This document shows, in pieces, positions 11,559-23,225 of a DNA stretch of 64,000 nt. The position numbers were made by a program, and so were the translations under genes. Origin of the DNA: Galerina marginata. Its lineage: Eukaryota > Basidiomycota > Agaricomycetes > Agaricales > Galerinaceae. Under the pieces are notes generated by a model. The model worked only from the letters and a program-made list of their open reading frames with translations, searched no databases and was not told the origin of the DNA. How positions within the stretch are numbered: position 1 is the stretch's first letter; every line of letters starts with the position of its first letter. Location of the stretch: contig JAECYW010000005.1 of the NCBI GenBank assembly GCA_023014335.1, positions 3,782,001-3,846,000 on the forward strand. Reading direction: 5' to 3'.

Positions 11559-13330
11559 TCAGATGTGAGGCATAAATAATGTCCATTTTACCGTCTCCGA
11601 TGCCTCTGGAGGGAGATCCTGAAGTGTAGTAAGAGCCACCACCAACAGGGCCAGTCGTGCCAAGATGTAGAACGGCAATGCCCCATAACTAACATAGATA
11701 AGGAGCCAATGAAGGAGACCTAGAATCTTTTGGACTAGGAAATTATTCTCCAAGGATTTGGGGACAAAAAAATGGTCTCCAAAATTTTCCTTAAAAGATG
11801 CATAAATCAAAGACCCCAGGACTATCACCGGTACACCTGTGATAATTGCTGAAGAGATGCGCCAGGTGTTGGCTTCAATGAGCGAAGGGAAGGAAAAACC
11901 CCAGCCTGTACAATGAATGGCACCGAATAGAATGCCGACAAATGGAAGGGAATAAGCAACAATGAAGAATTTGTATGCTTCTTCTTGTTCGGCGGACAAA
12001 GCAGGGTTGTAAGAGGTGTAATACATTGGAACACCCATTGCGGCCTCGTCAATTTTGTTGCTATCCACAATTTCTGCAATCCTCCTCAACACAGTGTGCA
12101 CCCCAGTTCTTGGCCAACGAAACAAAATTCCAGATATGAGCCACCACACCGAAGCACGTAAGTCTTGAAACTTGGAGTCTTCTATCAAGATGCTTTGGTA
12201 CGGTCTCGAGCTCACTTCCAATGATGGGATCAGGTTTTCACGCTCAATTTCGATCCCTGATATTTGTTATAACCAAAGAAAAATTAACTAAGGCACGATT
12301 TTCGTAGTCTAGGGTGTGGCTTACCTGTTGAGCCCGCGGTCGCGTCGTCACGTCCAATTTCACAGCCTGATGTCGGGACGAGTTCAAGTTCACCGGATGA
12401 AAATCCTTGTGGGATATGTGAGGTATCTGTTCGCTTGATTACTTAAAAATACGTAAGTTGAGCAATGTTGTGGAAAGAAATCCACGAACCGTCACCTTGG
12501 GCAACTTCGGGATCAATTTGAACCTCAAGCATTTGGGGGTTAGGAAGCAAGAGGTCGACCTGGACAGTGGTCTGGACATTAAGGGGTTTAAACCACCAAA
12601 ACATGTACATAAAACCATTGACGGCAGCAAATGCGAGTGTTGCGAGCTCCAGCTCGGTAATAATTAGGCTCTGAGCCCTCCGCGCAATACATTGCCCGAT
12701 AAACCATGTTGTTTGGATGATGACAAGTGCCTTTGAGAGACCGTCACTTTTGCTTCGGTCTTGAATTTCCTGCTCCGTAGTTCGCGGCATTGCTACCTTC
12801 TCTTCCTTGATGAGTCTATCCAGTCCATCGGGGCCGAGTGCGCCAATGGGCTTGTTGTTGTCATACAACATGAAGCCTCCCATCTGAATGAAGTAACCAT
12901 GGCTCATTGTCCATCCTTGTTCTGAATATAAACATATGAGAAGGACATGATATCAGATAATGCAATTGTACCTACCCTTGTATTTTCTGGCTAAGTCTCG
13001 AGCTGCTGCCCACTGGTTTGCCGCCCAAAATAGTATCAGTTCTGGCGCAATAATGGACCAGAACATCAACTCCACCCGCCTCAACGTTTTCTTCCACCAC
13101 GGTTCCCCCAGGGCCGGGATGTTTGGGTGGACCGACACCCACGTACACACAAATATGGTAGCTAGACAGCTCCAGACGATGTCCCCTCGTGAGCGGGTGT
13201 TTGGGCAAATGCAATCCTGAGGAGCACCGAGCTCGGTACTGGTTTGTCGAGGGGAGATGGTGGAGAGGGGAAAAGCATCAGCATTGAAGGAAACTTGAAG
13301 CAGGTAGATGGTGGCTAAGATCAACGCCAT
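11559..13330 (-). CDS. Multi-pass membrane protein of unknown function, paralogue 1 (intact)
   Basis: Four exons on the minus strand, 13330-12976, 12921-12490, 12426-12325 and 12256-11559, all junctions in phase, give 528 residues. Introns are 54-68 nt with GTAGGT, GTTCGT and GTAAGC donors. The start at 13330 gives a hydrophobic signal-like N-terminus (MALILATIYLLQ) and matches paralogues 2 and 3; an upstream in-frame ATG at 13525 is not shared. Hydrophobic segments occur around CLATIFVCTWVSVHPNIP, IIAPELILFWAANQW, IQTTWFIGQCIARR, ITELELATLAFAA and WWFKPL, then WWLISGILFRW, VGILFGAIHC, ISSAIITGVPVIVLGSLIY and LARLALLVVALTTLQDLPPE. I know this pattern as a widespread fungal membrane protein family without assigned function. 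A hAT MITE sits 50 bp past the stop codon. Confidence 0.85.
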
Positions 13331-13680
13331 TGTCGTAGCGGAAACAAAGTCAAGACTCAAGTGGATAGTCGATGAGCGATTAGTGCTGCCTATACAACTA
13401 AAAGACGTGCAAGTCAAGTCTCGCGGCCTTGTGTTCACTTGAGGGCATATGCGCGTAATGCTATACTCGATCAAACGGTGCAGTTTCGATTTTGCAGACA
13501 CGTGTAGAAGTCGCGGTTTCAGCATCGTGACAGTTTCGACATGATAAGTATGATTCTGTTCTTAAGGCAAACCCAACGAAGGAGGGCTGGAATAAGTATT
13601 GATGCTGAACTATACGTTGGTTTGTTTCGCTGGTGCGTCGACAGATTCAGTTGTAAGGCAATTGAAGGACGGATAAAATT
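13331..13680. promoter_or_regulatory. Divergent 5' region of membrane gene 1
   Basis: No gene. The stretch holds CGTGTAGAAGTCGC twice (about 13500 and 13736) and sequence also found upstream of paralogues 2 (42240-42500) and 3 (58800-59200). It joins the membrane gene promoter on one side and repeat R2 on the other, so the conserved unit reads outward in both directions. No specific binding site can be named. Confidence 0.4.
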
Positions 13681-16290
13681 AACGTCACCTAATATTTTTA
13701 GAACGAAAACACGCGGGTGTCGTATGTGTAAACTCGTGTAGAAGTCGCAGTCGCCAGCACTGGCCTTATCTGGTATTCTGTGTGATAATGTGAGTACGGG
13801 CAAACACTAAAACCTGATGAAAACGACAATAGGGGGTCAAATCTGAAAGAAATTAACGACGCACATATGTCAGCTGAAGGCGCCGTCGACAGGAAAAACC
13901 TTTTTAAGACTGCATGTTGCATTGATGATATGAATCAACGGAAATCTGGGCTCCAAATGACACGCCGTCACCACACTGTACGGATGTCTCGGAAATCGTA
14001 GTGGCCGGAAAGTTATTTCAACCCGTGGCGAGAAAATGTAGCCAGGTGGGGGTCTAATCGAATATGCGCAGCCTTAGTGACGCAGAACACTAGATGACTA
14101 TCATACGTAAAGGCGGAGCGTTTACGGACTACCTGCATAGGTTGTATTTATCGCTAGGTTCCCTGACGGCGAATTAGACATCAGAGTAGGACGGAAGCCG
14201 AATACTTAAAGTACACAGCTCTGTGACTATATCTGAGAATTTCGACCAGGAGAATCTAGCCAGGATGTACACTGCGAAGTCGTCGTGAAGCTGAGGCGCT
14301 GCGGAAAACACGCAGAGCAGGTTAGGCACCTCATTTATGGCCGAGAGATGAATCAGGCTTCCAGGTAGAATCGGAGCGTGTACGACCAGAAGCTCAGAGC
14401 TGGAGATTTATTTGGATATCAGGAACGGGGATAGAGGAAATCCAAAATACGAGGCAGATTCGAGACAATTTCAATTTCTGAGTATGCATAATGGAGATCC
14501 AGCCAGAAAAGACGATTCGAACTGCCAATAGGGTTCGAGAAACGGATGCTGAATGAACTGCGCCGCAGTGTTGGATGAACATAATCGAGGGTTAGAGGAT
14601 TTTTGAAGCTAGTGAAGTTTGAGTCGATTTTTGGCTAGGTCTCGTGTGAACATCGACGAATGATCAGAATACGGCAGGACTCTCAAAGAGATAGGGCTCC
14701 AGCTCCGAGATCTGAGTACGCCAGCTTGGAAACCCAGCCAGAAAGAACTACGGAATCCGCGGTTTGAGCGTGATCGAGGATGGGTATAAAAAAGGGAGTT
14801 GCATCGGAGCAAGCTCATCACGGGGCAGGATGTTCGGGGATCGGTAGCAAGGCAGTCTCATGAAACCTTTATCTCCATCTTCGGATCGGAACCGTGTAGC
14901 GGTCGATTGAGTTGAAGGAGATGGATTCGGCGAGGGCCGCGATTGCTAGTGACGCAGTGGGTAAGGCAAAAGTGGGGTGAAACTGTGCTTCAGGTGTCTA
15001 GAGGAGCAACCGCGCAGGCCTGTCAGCTGATTCAGATGATAGTATGAGTTGGACGTAATCGTAGGTCCCAAGGGACTGGCGATAAACGACCCAACGGGCG
15101 ACATCGTCATGCGCTGGGCTCTGAGCGGCGATAAGGACGCTTGGCCTTCTAGAGACGAAGATTAGCGTGAAAAATATCAACCGATGGCAACAGTAAGCTG
15201 TGCCAAGCTGTAGTAGAGTGTCTAGAGCAGGGCTAAAGCAATAATACGGTCAGAGCTGGAAGATCGGGTTGATGGAGTCGTTTATATACCTGATTTTTTG
15301 ATAAGATCTAAGCCTCTCGCGCGCTCTTCTATCTTTCCGGTGGATTTAGCACCCAGAGGTAAGATCTGAGTAACATACAAGACAGACTCTCCAAGAAAAC
15401 AAAGTCCGATTCGGAGGAGGAGGTATTAACGACTCGAATCCAAAGCCTGGCAGGGGGGAGCTCCAGAAGCAGTCCACCAAGGCAGAGGCAAAAGGCAGTG
15501 CTGAAGTAGTGGAAAAGTTCCACATGAAGCCGTGCTTCGCTCTTGTGGAGTACATTCCTCCGACACAATGACAGGCTTTCGATCTCGTGAGGCATCGGGG
15601 GACGTTGGGTAAAACTTAACGAAGTTACAGCTAACTGCAAAACCCTAGGCACTTTTGAAAATCCCAAATGGTGCGCCTATGTTTATACAAACAACTGCTT
15701 TTAGGAGCCCGAACGCACCACAATGATGCAATAAGTGGTGTGCATTAACCCTTTTTGTCCTAATTACGGGTGTACCTTCCCGACAGTTTGCCCGAAGAGG
15801 ACTTGGGCCAATGGAGTCAAAATGCAGTCATACCCTTGGCTACCAAACGCGGTTGTTTGTATAAACAAGGGCGCGCTGTGGGGATTTTTCGGAAGTGCCT
15901 AGGGTTTTGCAGTTAGCTGTAAGGAACAAAAATAAAAAAATCCACTGCGCCTCTCAATTGACCGCACGTGACTCCGGTCCATTTAAACCTTTCCTCTCCG
16001 CCAATTTCAACGTTGTTCTCGACAACGACGACGAGCAATGTTGCTTACTTTTACTGAGATTTGACTTTCTGTGACATTAGCGCGACCGTATGAACAAGTT
16101 TTACCGACCTACTTTGGCTCAGGGTGGACAAAGCAGTGTCCTATGACAGTATGACTGCACCCAGCGCACGCCATTGATCTTTCGACGCAAAAGGCATGGA
16201 CGACAGTGAGTTCAGGAATGCAACAGTCCCTCCTTCCTTACTCACAGCCACTTACAGTCTTTCAGTGTTGCTATTATGAACATTTAACGT
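13680..16290 (+). repeat. Composite hairpin repeat, copy R2
   Basis: Shows the shared leader, cassette C0 (14153-14261, arms GCTAGGTTC/GAATCTAGC), a truncated cassette A around 14400-14515, cassette B (14633-14739, GGCTAGGT/ACCCAGCC), the CCCAACGGGCGACATCGTCA-type box near 15089 and the CACGTGACTC box near 15965. Interrupted by a TA-flanked MITE at 15628-15919. Tetraspanin remains follow. Confidence 0.75.
15628..15919. mobile_element. TA-flanked MITE, 292 bp
   Basis: Ends are CAGCTAACTGCAAAACCC and its reverse complement. The inverted repeat extends with mismatches for about 80 bp, including GTTTATACAAACAAC and its complement. TA dinucleotides flank both sides (15626-15627 and 15920-15921), the target preference of the Tc1/mariner superfamily. 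No coding capacity. It lies inside repeat R2; no other R copy has it. Confidence 0.85.
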
Positions 16291-17240
16291 TCCTGGGTTT
16301 CCATGCTCGACTGCCAGCAGTGGGTCCGGCCACAGCTTTCTCGCTTCAGTCTCCCTGCTGACGAGTTCAAGCAGTTATGCAAACTTCCTTCTAGACCACA
16401 CCGGTTGCTCCTTCCACATCCTGCGCTTCGACGACCCCCATCCAGCGCAGCATGCAGTTTGATCCCCCAAGCCGCAGCTCAGCCACTCGCAACGGCGTCG
16501 ACAGCTCGCAAGACTTTTCCAGCCCCGTGAACCCCGTATCCTTGCCCTCCTCCTGCAAGGGGATTACTCTCCCGACCCCACCCCGCCGCATGGCCAAGTG
16601 ACGGGCGCGACTGCGGGGCAGCAACAGCACCGTGCCACAACTGTCAACTACATCCCGAGCGATGGCGCATTACCCGCGCAGCTGCGGGATGGGCATACCA
16701 AAAAGCCCGCTGGACCTGGCGCGGGGATGGTACCCAAGTTGGACGGCGGCGCGGATGCATCCCGTAGCTGCGAGGCGAGGATTGGCCGGCGTCAACTGAA
16801 GATGCCGATGGCGATGATGATTATGGCAAGACTGGGGCGGAGTGGACAGCGCGCTGTTCGGGCAGGGGCGCAGGCAGTCGAATGGTGGACCACTTTATGT
16901 GGGTGCTGTTCGCCACCAACCTCCTCGTGAGCCTTTCCTACTTCCTTCTTCTTGCAGTCACTAACATAAACACAATCTCGCCAGGTAGCAAACTACTCCC
17001 GCACAGCAACATAATCCGCAGCAGCAGGCCCCAAGCTCGTCCTTTGTACGCTCCCAGCCTGCACCGGGATTCTCGTCGCGCTCCTTGGATGGGCGGGGCT
17101 GCTCACGAACATCCTCGCGCTCTCCCCTCCTCGTACGGATCCGGGTCATCTCCCTGTCCATTCTGATCCCCACCTATCTAACCTGCAAACACCGCCTGCT
17201 CAACCTAGAAGGCGAATAGAATCCGAACTCCAGAACAAAC
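16290..17240 (+). pseudogene. Decayed tetraspanin gene, copy T1 (5' and TM1 part)
   Basis: Recognisable pieces in order: the low-complexity cytoplasmic N-terminus (SSAACSLIPQAAAQPLATA in one frame), a GGADASRS-like acidic-flanked box, MWVLFATNLL (first membrane segment) at 16890-16925, an intron GTGAGC...CGCCAG (about 16927-16984), and remnants of TM2-TM3 ending in CKHRLLNLEGE. Basidiomycete tetraspanins share the RFKWVLFATN start of TM1 and a TFNLEGKI-type sequence after TM3. Many frameshifts and stops. At about 17240 the sequence switches to family S, so the second half of the tetraspanin is missing here. Confidence 0.7.
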
Positions 17241-18120
17241 TGCTGTGGCTCTGCTCGTGGTGCTACTAATTAAAGTCTGTGTTGATTGCGAAGGCTTGTG
17301 TTGGTGCTTGGGGAAGGCACGTATTTTGTTTTCAGTCGTTTTTATTGTCATGTCACTGATAATTGGGGGTTATAGCTTCACGGAACGTTTGGATGTCTGT
17401 GCCCCGTTTCCGCAGGTCTCTCGTGCTCGCAGTTTGCGGGTCATGCGGAGTAGAAAGGATAGGTGTGTCCCCTGTCCTGTTTGGATTTCTCATGGCAACG
17501 TCCATCGTTTTTTTCGCAGCTCATACTTACCTTTAGATCCACCCCTCCAGGCCGCGGTGCCCATGTGTCGTAGGGCACAAGTCTAGATCGCCGAGGGGAA
17601 TACAATCACTACTTGCCCCAAGCTTTTGTGAGTCGATCATATCACATAAATTCTCTATTCTCCATACTAAACTTCTCATCTCTCCAGTTCATTAATTTTG
17701 TAGGCCCTTCAAGGCTGGTAAGCTGGTCTTGTAACCTCAGAGTCGATTTCGTTCTTGCTGAGAGTGAACGTAACAGCAATAAAATTATCTAACCGGAATG
17801 AACTTTATAGTTTCGACAAAGCCGACTACTCGAGGAGCTCACATCCATGACTCTGAACTCTGAAAGCATCGCCTTCGCGAACCAAATCTGTGCCAACGTT
17901 GGCGCCTTACCTTGCCCGTTTTTCATTGGCGGCCATCGCTCTTCGGAAATGTCGTACAAATTCGACTATTCCAACCTTGATGGTAAGCATGTATCATCTT
18001 CCTCATCTTTGTCTTCTTTGATCCAGGTCGCAGAATTTTGTCCTCGTCATCGCGTTTGAACGATCCAGAAGCCTTCATCGCAGCCTCGGTGTCGGCTGTC
18101 AGTCCACAGCCACGACGCCA
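17240..18120 (+). pseudogene. Family S relic fused to tetraspanin T1
   Basis: Starts inside what should be the large extracellular loop of T1 (after a remnant of the LxLQN motif) and continues with family S: a KVCVD-like exon end, an intron near 17320-17373, FTERLDVCAPF (compare STEGLDAC in the triplet), RCVPCPVWIS, then ESIAFANQICANVGALPCPF and SSEMSYKFDYSNLDG, an intron GTAAGC...CCAG (17972-18026) and VAEFCPRHRV plus stop. The 3' part is homologous to 44840-45140. Frames are broken. Confidence 0.55.
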
Positions 18121-18400
18121 CACTGCTCGCTCACTGCGGATTGAATGCTTTGATATGATAGGATTTCGCGATGGTCTTATTGGTGTATATTTTTAGTGCT
18201 GTGAATATAGATTAGCCTGTTTTGTTCAAGAACAACGTTTCAGAACCGATACCGTGGCCTCTAGAGTTTCTTAATTGTTCACTTCACTTCAATTTCCTAC
18301 AAGAGGAGTGCTCAAACACTCCTCATTCTAATGGTTGAGCTTGTCTCTTTGTAACCCAACAAGCAAATGAAGTAACCTGGCAAAGCCGACAAATTGAATA
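18120..18400. other. Spacer with a small perfect hairpin
   Basis: No gene seen. An 8 bp perfect stem GAGGAGTG/CACTCCTC with loop CTCAAA lies at 18303-18324. Repeat R3 begins around 18400. Confidence 0.5.
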
Positions 18401-20330
18401 AGCTGGCCTCGAGGATCGGAGGGTGTAGCTGTACGACCAATGCTGGGAGCCAGAGATTTATCTGGATATCAGGAACGAAGATCGAGGAAATCCGAAATAT
18501 GAGGCAGGCTCAAGCCGGATTTTGGCTGGGTCCAGAGCGACATAGAACCTATCAGAATAGAGTGGTTGCCTATGTAGATATATACACGGCTCCAGCTACT
18601 ATTTCTGAGTATGCGTCATGGAAATCCAGCCAGGAAAAACGATATGAACTGCTGACTGGAAAGCAAAATTTGAGGAATGGATGATGAGCGAACCGTATCG
18701 CAGTGTTCGATTTTACTGCTACGAACACATTCAAAAGCTCGAGGATTTCAGAGCCGAGGCACTCTTGAATCACATCTTGGCTAGGTCACTTGCATCGAAA
18801 AAAATCAGAATGCGGCAGCAGCCTTCATAAATATGGCTCCAACTCCGAGATCTTAGTATATCAGCTTGGAAACCCAGCCAGCAAGGATTTAGAGAACGGA
18901 ATTCGGACCCGCAATCAGTGGATCGAGCGCGATCAAGGAATCGAGTAACGGAAAGGGAGTCAGAGCGAGCATATCACATACATAGCAGGTTCTGCAGGGA
19001 TCGGTAGCAAGGCAGTTTATTCTCCAAAAACTGATCTCAATCATCGGATCGGAACCGTGTAGGGAGTTGATTGAGATGAAGGAGATGCGATTGGACGAGA
19101 GATACGATTGCTAGAGACTCCGTAGGTATGGCGCAAGCGACGAGACGCCGAGCGAGATTTGGGATTTGAACTTCGTGATCGCCGATCGGGTATCCACATC
19201 CGGAGCCACGCAGGACTGTATCGATCTTACCATAAGAGTTGGGAATAATGGTGGGGACCAAAGGACCAGCCATGGAAGACCCAACTCGCAGCATCGTCAT
19301 GATCCCTGCGCGGCAATGCGGATGGTAGGGATTCTCAAATCTGAAGATAAAGAAATTGGGGGGAGGAAGATCAACCGATGGCGACAGTAGGCTGTAGCGA
19401 GCCCCAGGAGAGCGGCTAAAACATAGCTAGAGGGATAAAAACGTCAGAACTGGAAGATCGGGATGACAATCTTGTTTGAATACCTAATCCAGGCCCATCT
19501 CAAGATGAAGCGCTTTGGGGAAAGAAATTAACCGTTACTAATGGCGGTAGTAAGCCATAACCGACCGTATAAGAGTGGCTAGAAGGATAACGGTCAAAAT
19601 TCGGTCAGAACTGGAAGATTGGGTTGATGGACTTTTTTTAATACCTAAGATCTGTGCTCCTCGCTCGCTCTAGCTTCCTGGCGGAGTAGACAAGTGGACA
19701 AAAGGATATACTGCAAGAGGTGAGATCAGAGCAATATGTAAGAGAAACTATTCCAGAGTACGAAGTCCAAGTCCAAGGAGCAGGCATTGAAGATCCTAAT
19801 TCGAAGCCTGGCGAAGGACTGAGCAAAAGAACCCAAGAAGGCGATTCAGACTCCAAGTTTGAGGCGGTGAAAATGGTGGGCAACCGGTAACGTTCCTTTT
19901 GAGAGTATGCTTTGCTCTTGGCCAGTTTATGAGCCTCCGTCACTATGAAAGGCTTTCGTGTTCGGGATACCTAGGGGGGAATCTGGTGAGAACGAAGTCA
20001 GGGAAGAAAAATCCACTGCGCAGCATGTGCATATTCATTGCACGTGACTCGCACAAAGTTATCCAAAACTTTTATCCGCTTTCATCTGTCGACGACGACG
20101 AGCACAGCAACTAACCTATGGATTCAGCTCTCTGCAACGTTAACGCGGCTAAATCTTTCATTGCCTTAAGTTTTCTGCCCGTGAAAAGTAACAAGCACAG
20201 ACCTATCTTGGTTCTGGGGCAGACAAACCGCCCTCGACTATACCTGCTCTTTCGACGCGAAAAGTATGGACGATGGTGAGATCGCGAACAACGAGAGTTC
20301 TTCCTTTCTTACTGACCATTACCTGCAGTC
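18400..20330 (+). repeat. Composite hairpin repeat, copy R3 (5' truncated)
   Basis: Lacks the leader and cassette C0. Has cassette A (18524-18631, GGCTGGG/ATCCAGCC), cassette B (18779-18879, GGCTAGGT/ACCCAGCC), the CCCAACTCGCAGCATCGTCA box near 19279 and GCACGTGACTCG at about 20040, followed by the ACGACGACGAGCAC stretch that precedes each tetraspanin copy. Confidence 0.75.
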
Positions 20331-20439
20331 TCGAACTGCCATTATCCCTGGCTCTCCCTGCTCAACTGCCAGCAGCCAGCTCGGCCGTACCTTCTTGCCA
20401 TCGCTCTAGCTTCCCCATGGCTAAGTTAAACCTCCTTTC

Positions 20440-22060
20440 CGCCTTCTAGACCACACGGCCCGTATACTGCGCCTCAACGATACCTATAATGCGCAGCATG
20501 CAGTTCGATTCCCCGAGCCGCTACTCAACCGCACCCAAGTCGTGGTTAGACTGCCCCAACAGCGCCTCGACTCCTCCAACTCGACGTTTCTCCACAGCAG
20601 CGGCAGCGGGTGTCCACTAGGCTTCGCCCGCTCCACGAGCCTCATCTCCTCGCCCTCCCCCTCCAGAGACACTTTTCCGGCCCAGACACGCCCCGTACCC
20701 TAGCCAACGCTTAAGACTTCAGGGCAGCACCACGGCCTGCCAATGGGAGACAGCCGCGTCTTCCATGAATGTGAACTACGCCTGATAAAGTCATCCAACC
20801 CGCTACTCACTACCTTGTAGTCGTATTGGTTGAACCCCTGCACGGCGTGGATGCCTTTTGGACCGGCGAGGCGATGATCGTCGGGCCTGTGAATAAGAAG
20901 GACGATGACGATGATGCCGTTTGTGAGAGTGAGAGAGACAGACGGCGCGTTGTTCGAGCGGAACCACGCCCCACGAATGCTAAGGTGGAGTCGTTTGAAT
21001 GGGTCCTCTTCGACGCCAGCCTCCTCGTAAGTCCCTTCCCTTCCCTCTCCTCTTCCTCCTCCTTCTCGCAGACGATAACTCAAACCCGCCCTGTCAGCTA
21101 GCGATTTAACGACCCTCACCCCTTCGCGTTCTACATCTGGCGGGACGGGACGCCAACATCACCCACGCCAGCACCTACCCCGAGCTTGTGCTAGCATACG
21201 GGATGGTGCTGCTGCATTTGGCGGTGATGGTCGCGGGCTCGTTGTGTGCGAACCAAGGCGTATAGCCTGAGTATAGCCAACGGTTGTTATGAATGTTTAT
21301 GCTCCGTGCGTTTTTCTTCTTTTCCTCTTCTTTTCATTCCCCTTTGGTTTCGGGGCCTTGTTTTTCTCCTTTTACTCCCTTTCCTTTACTTTCTTTTTCT
21401 TTTCGTGGTTTTCATTTCCCTACTGACACCCCCTCCTATATTCCAGTCAGCTACAGATTAGTATGAAGAAGAGGACCGCGAACCCTGCTCACGGGCTCGC
21501 GGTCGAATTCGGACCTGCAGTCCGAGGCAATGCCAAACTTGCTGTAAGGCCCATCCGCTCTTGCGACCGCTGGTGCTGGTGCCAGTGCTTCTGCCTATGA
21601 AGACTGGGTGTATGTAGCAAAAGGGAAGGAGCCACGATGGAAGGTCGCTCTCACGAAGGAGGTTGCACAAAAGGACCCACGAAAAGTGATTACGAGGGAA
21701 GGATACGAATGTCGCTCACTCGAAAGACGTACGCAGGCAGAAATCGAGTGCACGACGAACGGGCGTATGAAGCCCAGGCATATCATTCGGAGGCGAGTAC
21801 CCTCTAGCCACGGACGTGGAAGCATGGCGGGTACGACAGGCTCAGCAAGCGGATACCTCTTCTGAGGAGGAAGAGGGTGCGGGTGTGGAGGGGCGCTGAG
21901 GCGATCCTGCCAATGGAAGAAGTGGTTGGATTTTGAACTACTGGCGAGGTGTATTCACATCGTCGTTCTTGGACCTGGACTTGGCCTTTGGCTCGGAATT
22001 GATTCGACGCGGCTGACGTGGCGCGACTTCTTCTCCTCGTTCTTTTTTATCGCAGGCTGT
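20440..22060 (+). pseudogene. Decayed tetraspanin gene, copy T2
   Basis: N-terminal region from GCAGTTCGATTCCCC (about 20501); first-membrane-segment remnant near 20990-21030 followed by intron GTAAGT...CAG; TM4 remnant LHLAVMVAGSLCANQGV at 21210-21270 (functional relatives have a VMVAGLLCANHVTYRFGKG-type sequence); a pyrimidine-rich intron at about 21305-21445; then a cytoplasmic tail with ATDVEAWRVRQAQQADTSSE (21795-21880). Frameshifts separate these pieces and the EC2 loop is mostly missing. Followed by the 3' block CTTGGACCTGGACTTG shared with T4. Confidence 0.7.
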
Positions 22061-22270
22061 CGTACTTCATTGCGTCCATCATCGCCGGTCATTGACCAAA
22101 ATCCCATCTCTATATCCCCACCTTTTTTCCTCTTACGGTATACTTACTAATACATGCTGATCGGACGATGGGGGACTTTTTTTGTAGAGTAGCTGTATTA
22201 GTTAGTCCTGCGTACTCTACATAGACTGTCTCTTTCACTCTCGTGTCCTCTCATTGTCCATTGCCCATTC
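22060..22270. other. T2 3' flank
   Basis: Contains ACATGCTGATCGG...GTAGAGTA...GTATTAGTTA, repeated at 39640-39700 downstream of T4. No gene. Confidence 0.5.
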
Positions 22271-22569
22271 CGTAAATTGTAATCAAATCATAAGCGCGAG
22301 AAGCGAAGGACGGACGAACATTGACGTCACCTATCGTACGGCGATATCGTATGGGCGAACTCGTGTCGAAATTGCACTCGCCACAGCTGGCAGGATATGT
22401 GATAAAATAACCACGGGTAAAATTGAAGGCTAATGTAAACGACGATAGGTAGTCAAACCCCAAAAGAAATAAACGCGACGCACAGATATTAAGTAACTAT
22501 GGCGTCGTCGACAGGCCAAAACTTGATACCAGAGCGTTTACGGAGTTCCTGCGTTGAGCTGAAATCATA

Positions 22570-22677
22570 GCTAGATTTCTTTTAGATCATAGCGGGATCA
22601 GATTAGGATGAAATCCGCATAATTAAAGTACACGGATCCGCGACTACATCTGAGAACTTGGACCCGGAAATCTAGCC
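22570..22677 (+). repeat. Hairpin cassette C0 in R4
   Basis: Outer arms GCTAGATTTC (22570-22579) and GAAATCTAGC (22667-22676) pair perfectly. An inner stem ATCCG (22613-22617)/CGGAT (22633-22637) replaces the AGCC/GGCT stem of other copies: the second base changed from G to T and its partner from C to A, so pairing is kept. Confidence 0.7.
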
Positions 22678-23116
22678 ATCCAACATTGCGAGGTCGCCGT
22701 CAAGTTGAGGTATTGTAGAAAACACACAGAGCAAGTTAAGTAGCCTATATAGGACGGAGAAATGAATCAGGCTGGGGCGTGGATTCCGAAGATGTACGAC
22801 CGTCCACCGGGAACTAGAGAATTATCAGGAGCGAAGCTGGAGGAAATCCGAAATACAAGGCAGGCTCAAGTGAATTTTTGGCTGGATTTCTTGGAATGAC
22901 CGGACCAGAATAGAATGGGCACCTATGTAGATAGATACACGGCTCCAATTCCTATTTCTGAGTATTCACGAGCAAAATCCAGCCAGGAAACACGACATGA
23001 ATTGCCACCTGGCACGCAGGGTTCGAGATAGGATAAATGAACTGCGCCGCAGTGTTGGACTTTACGGCATGAACGTAATATAGGCAGAGGGATTTTGGAA
23101 CCGGTGCAGCATTTTT

Positions 23117-23225
23117 GGCTGGGTGTCGCGAAATCTTTGCGACAGATCTGATTAGAATACGGTTGGAGCCTTCGAAAATAGGGCCCCGAATCCGAGATCT
23201 GAGTATGCCATCCGGAAACCCAGCC
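23117..23225 (+). repeat. Hairpin cassette B in R4
   Basis: Arms GGCTGGGT (23117-23124) and ACCCAGCC (23218-23225), perfect. The centre carries GGAGCCTTCGAAAATAGGG followed by CCCC, a possible inner stem. Compare 60065-60149, where a G to A change on one arm is matched by C to T on the other. Confidence 0.7.

Noticed and set aside
22570..23225. Cassette series as a CRISPR-like array
   Set aside because: Eukaryotic context, irregular spacing, and the repeats are inverted pairs with related interiors rather than direct repeats with unique spacers.
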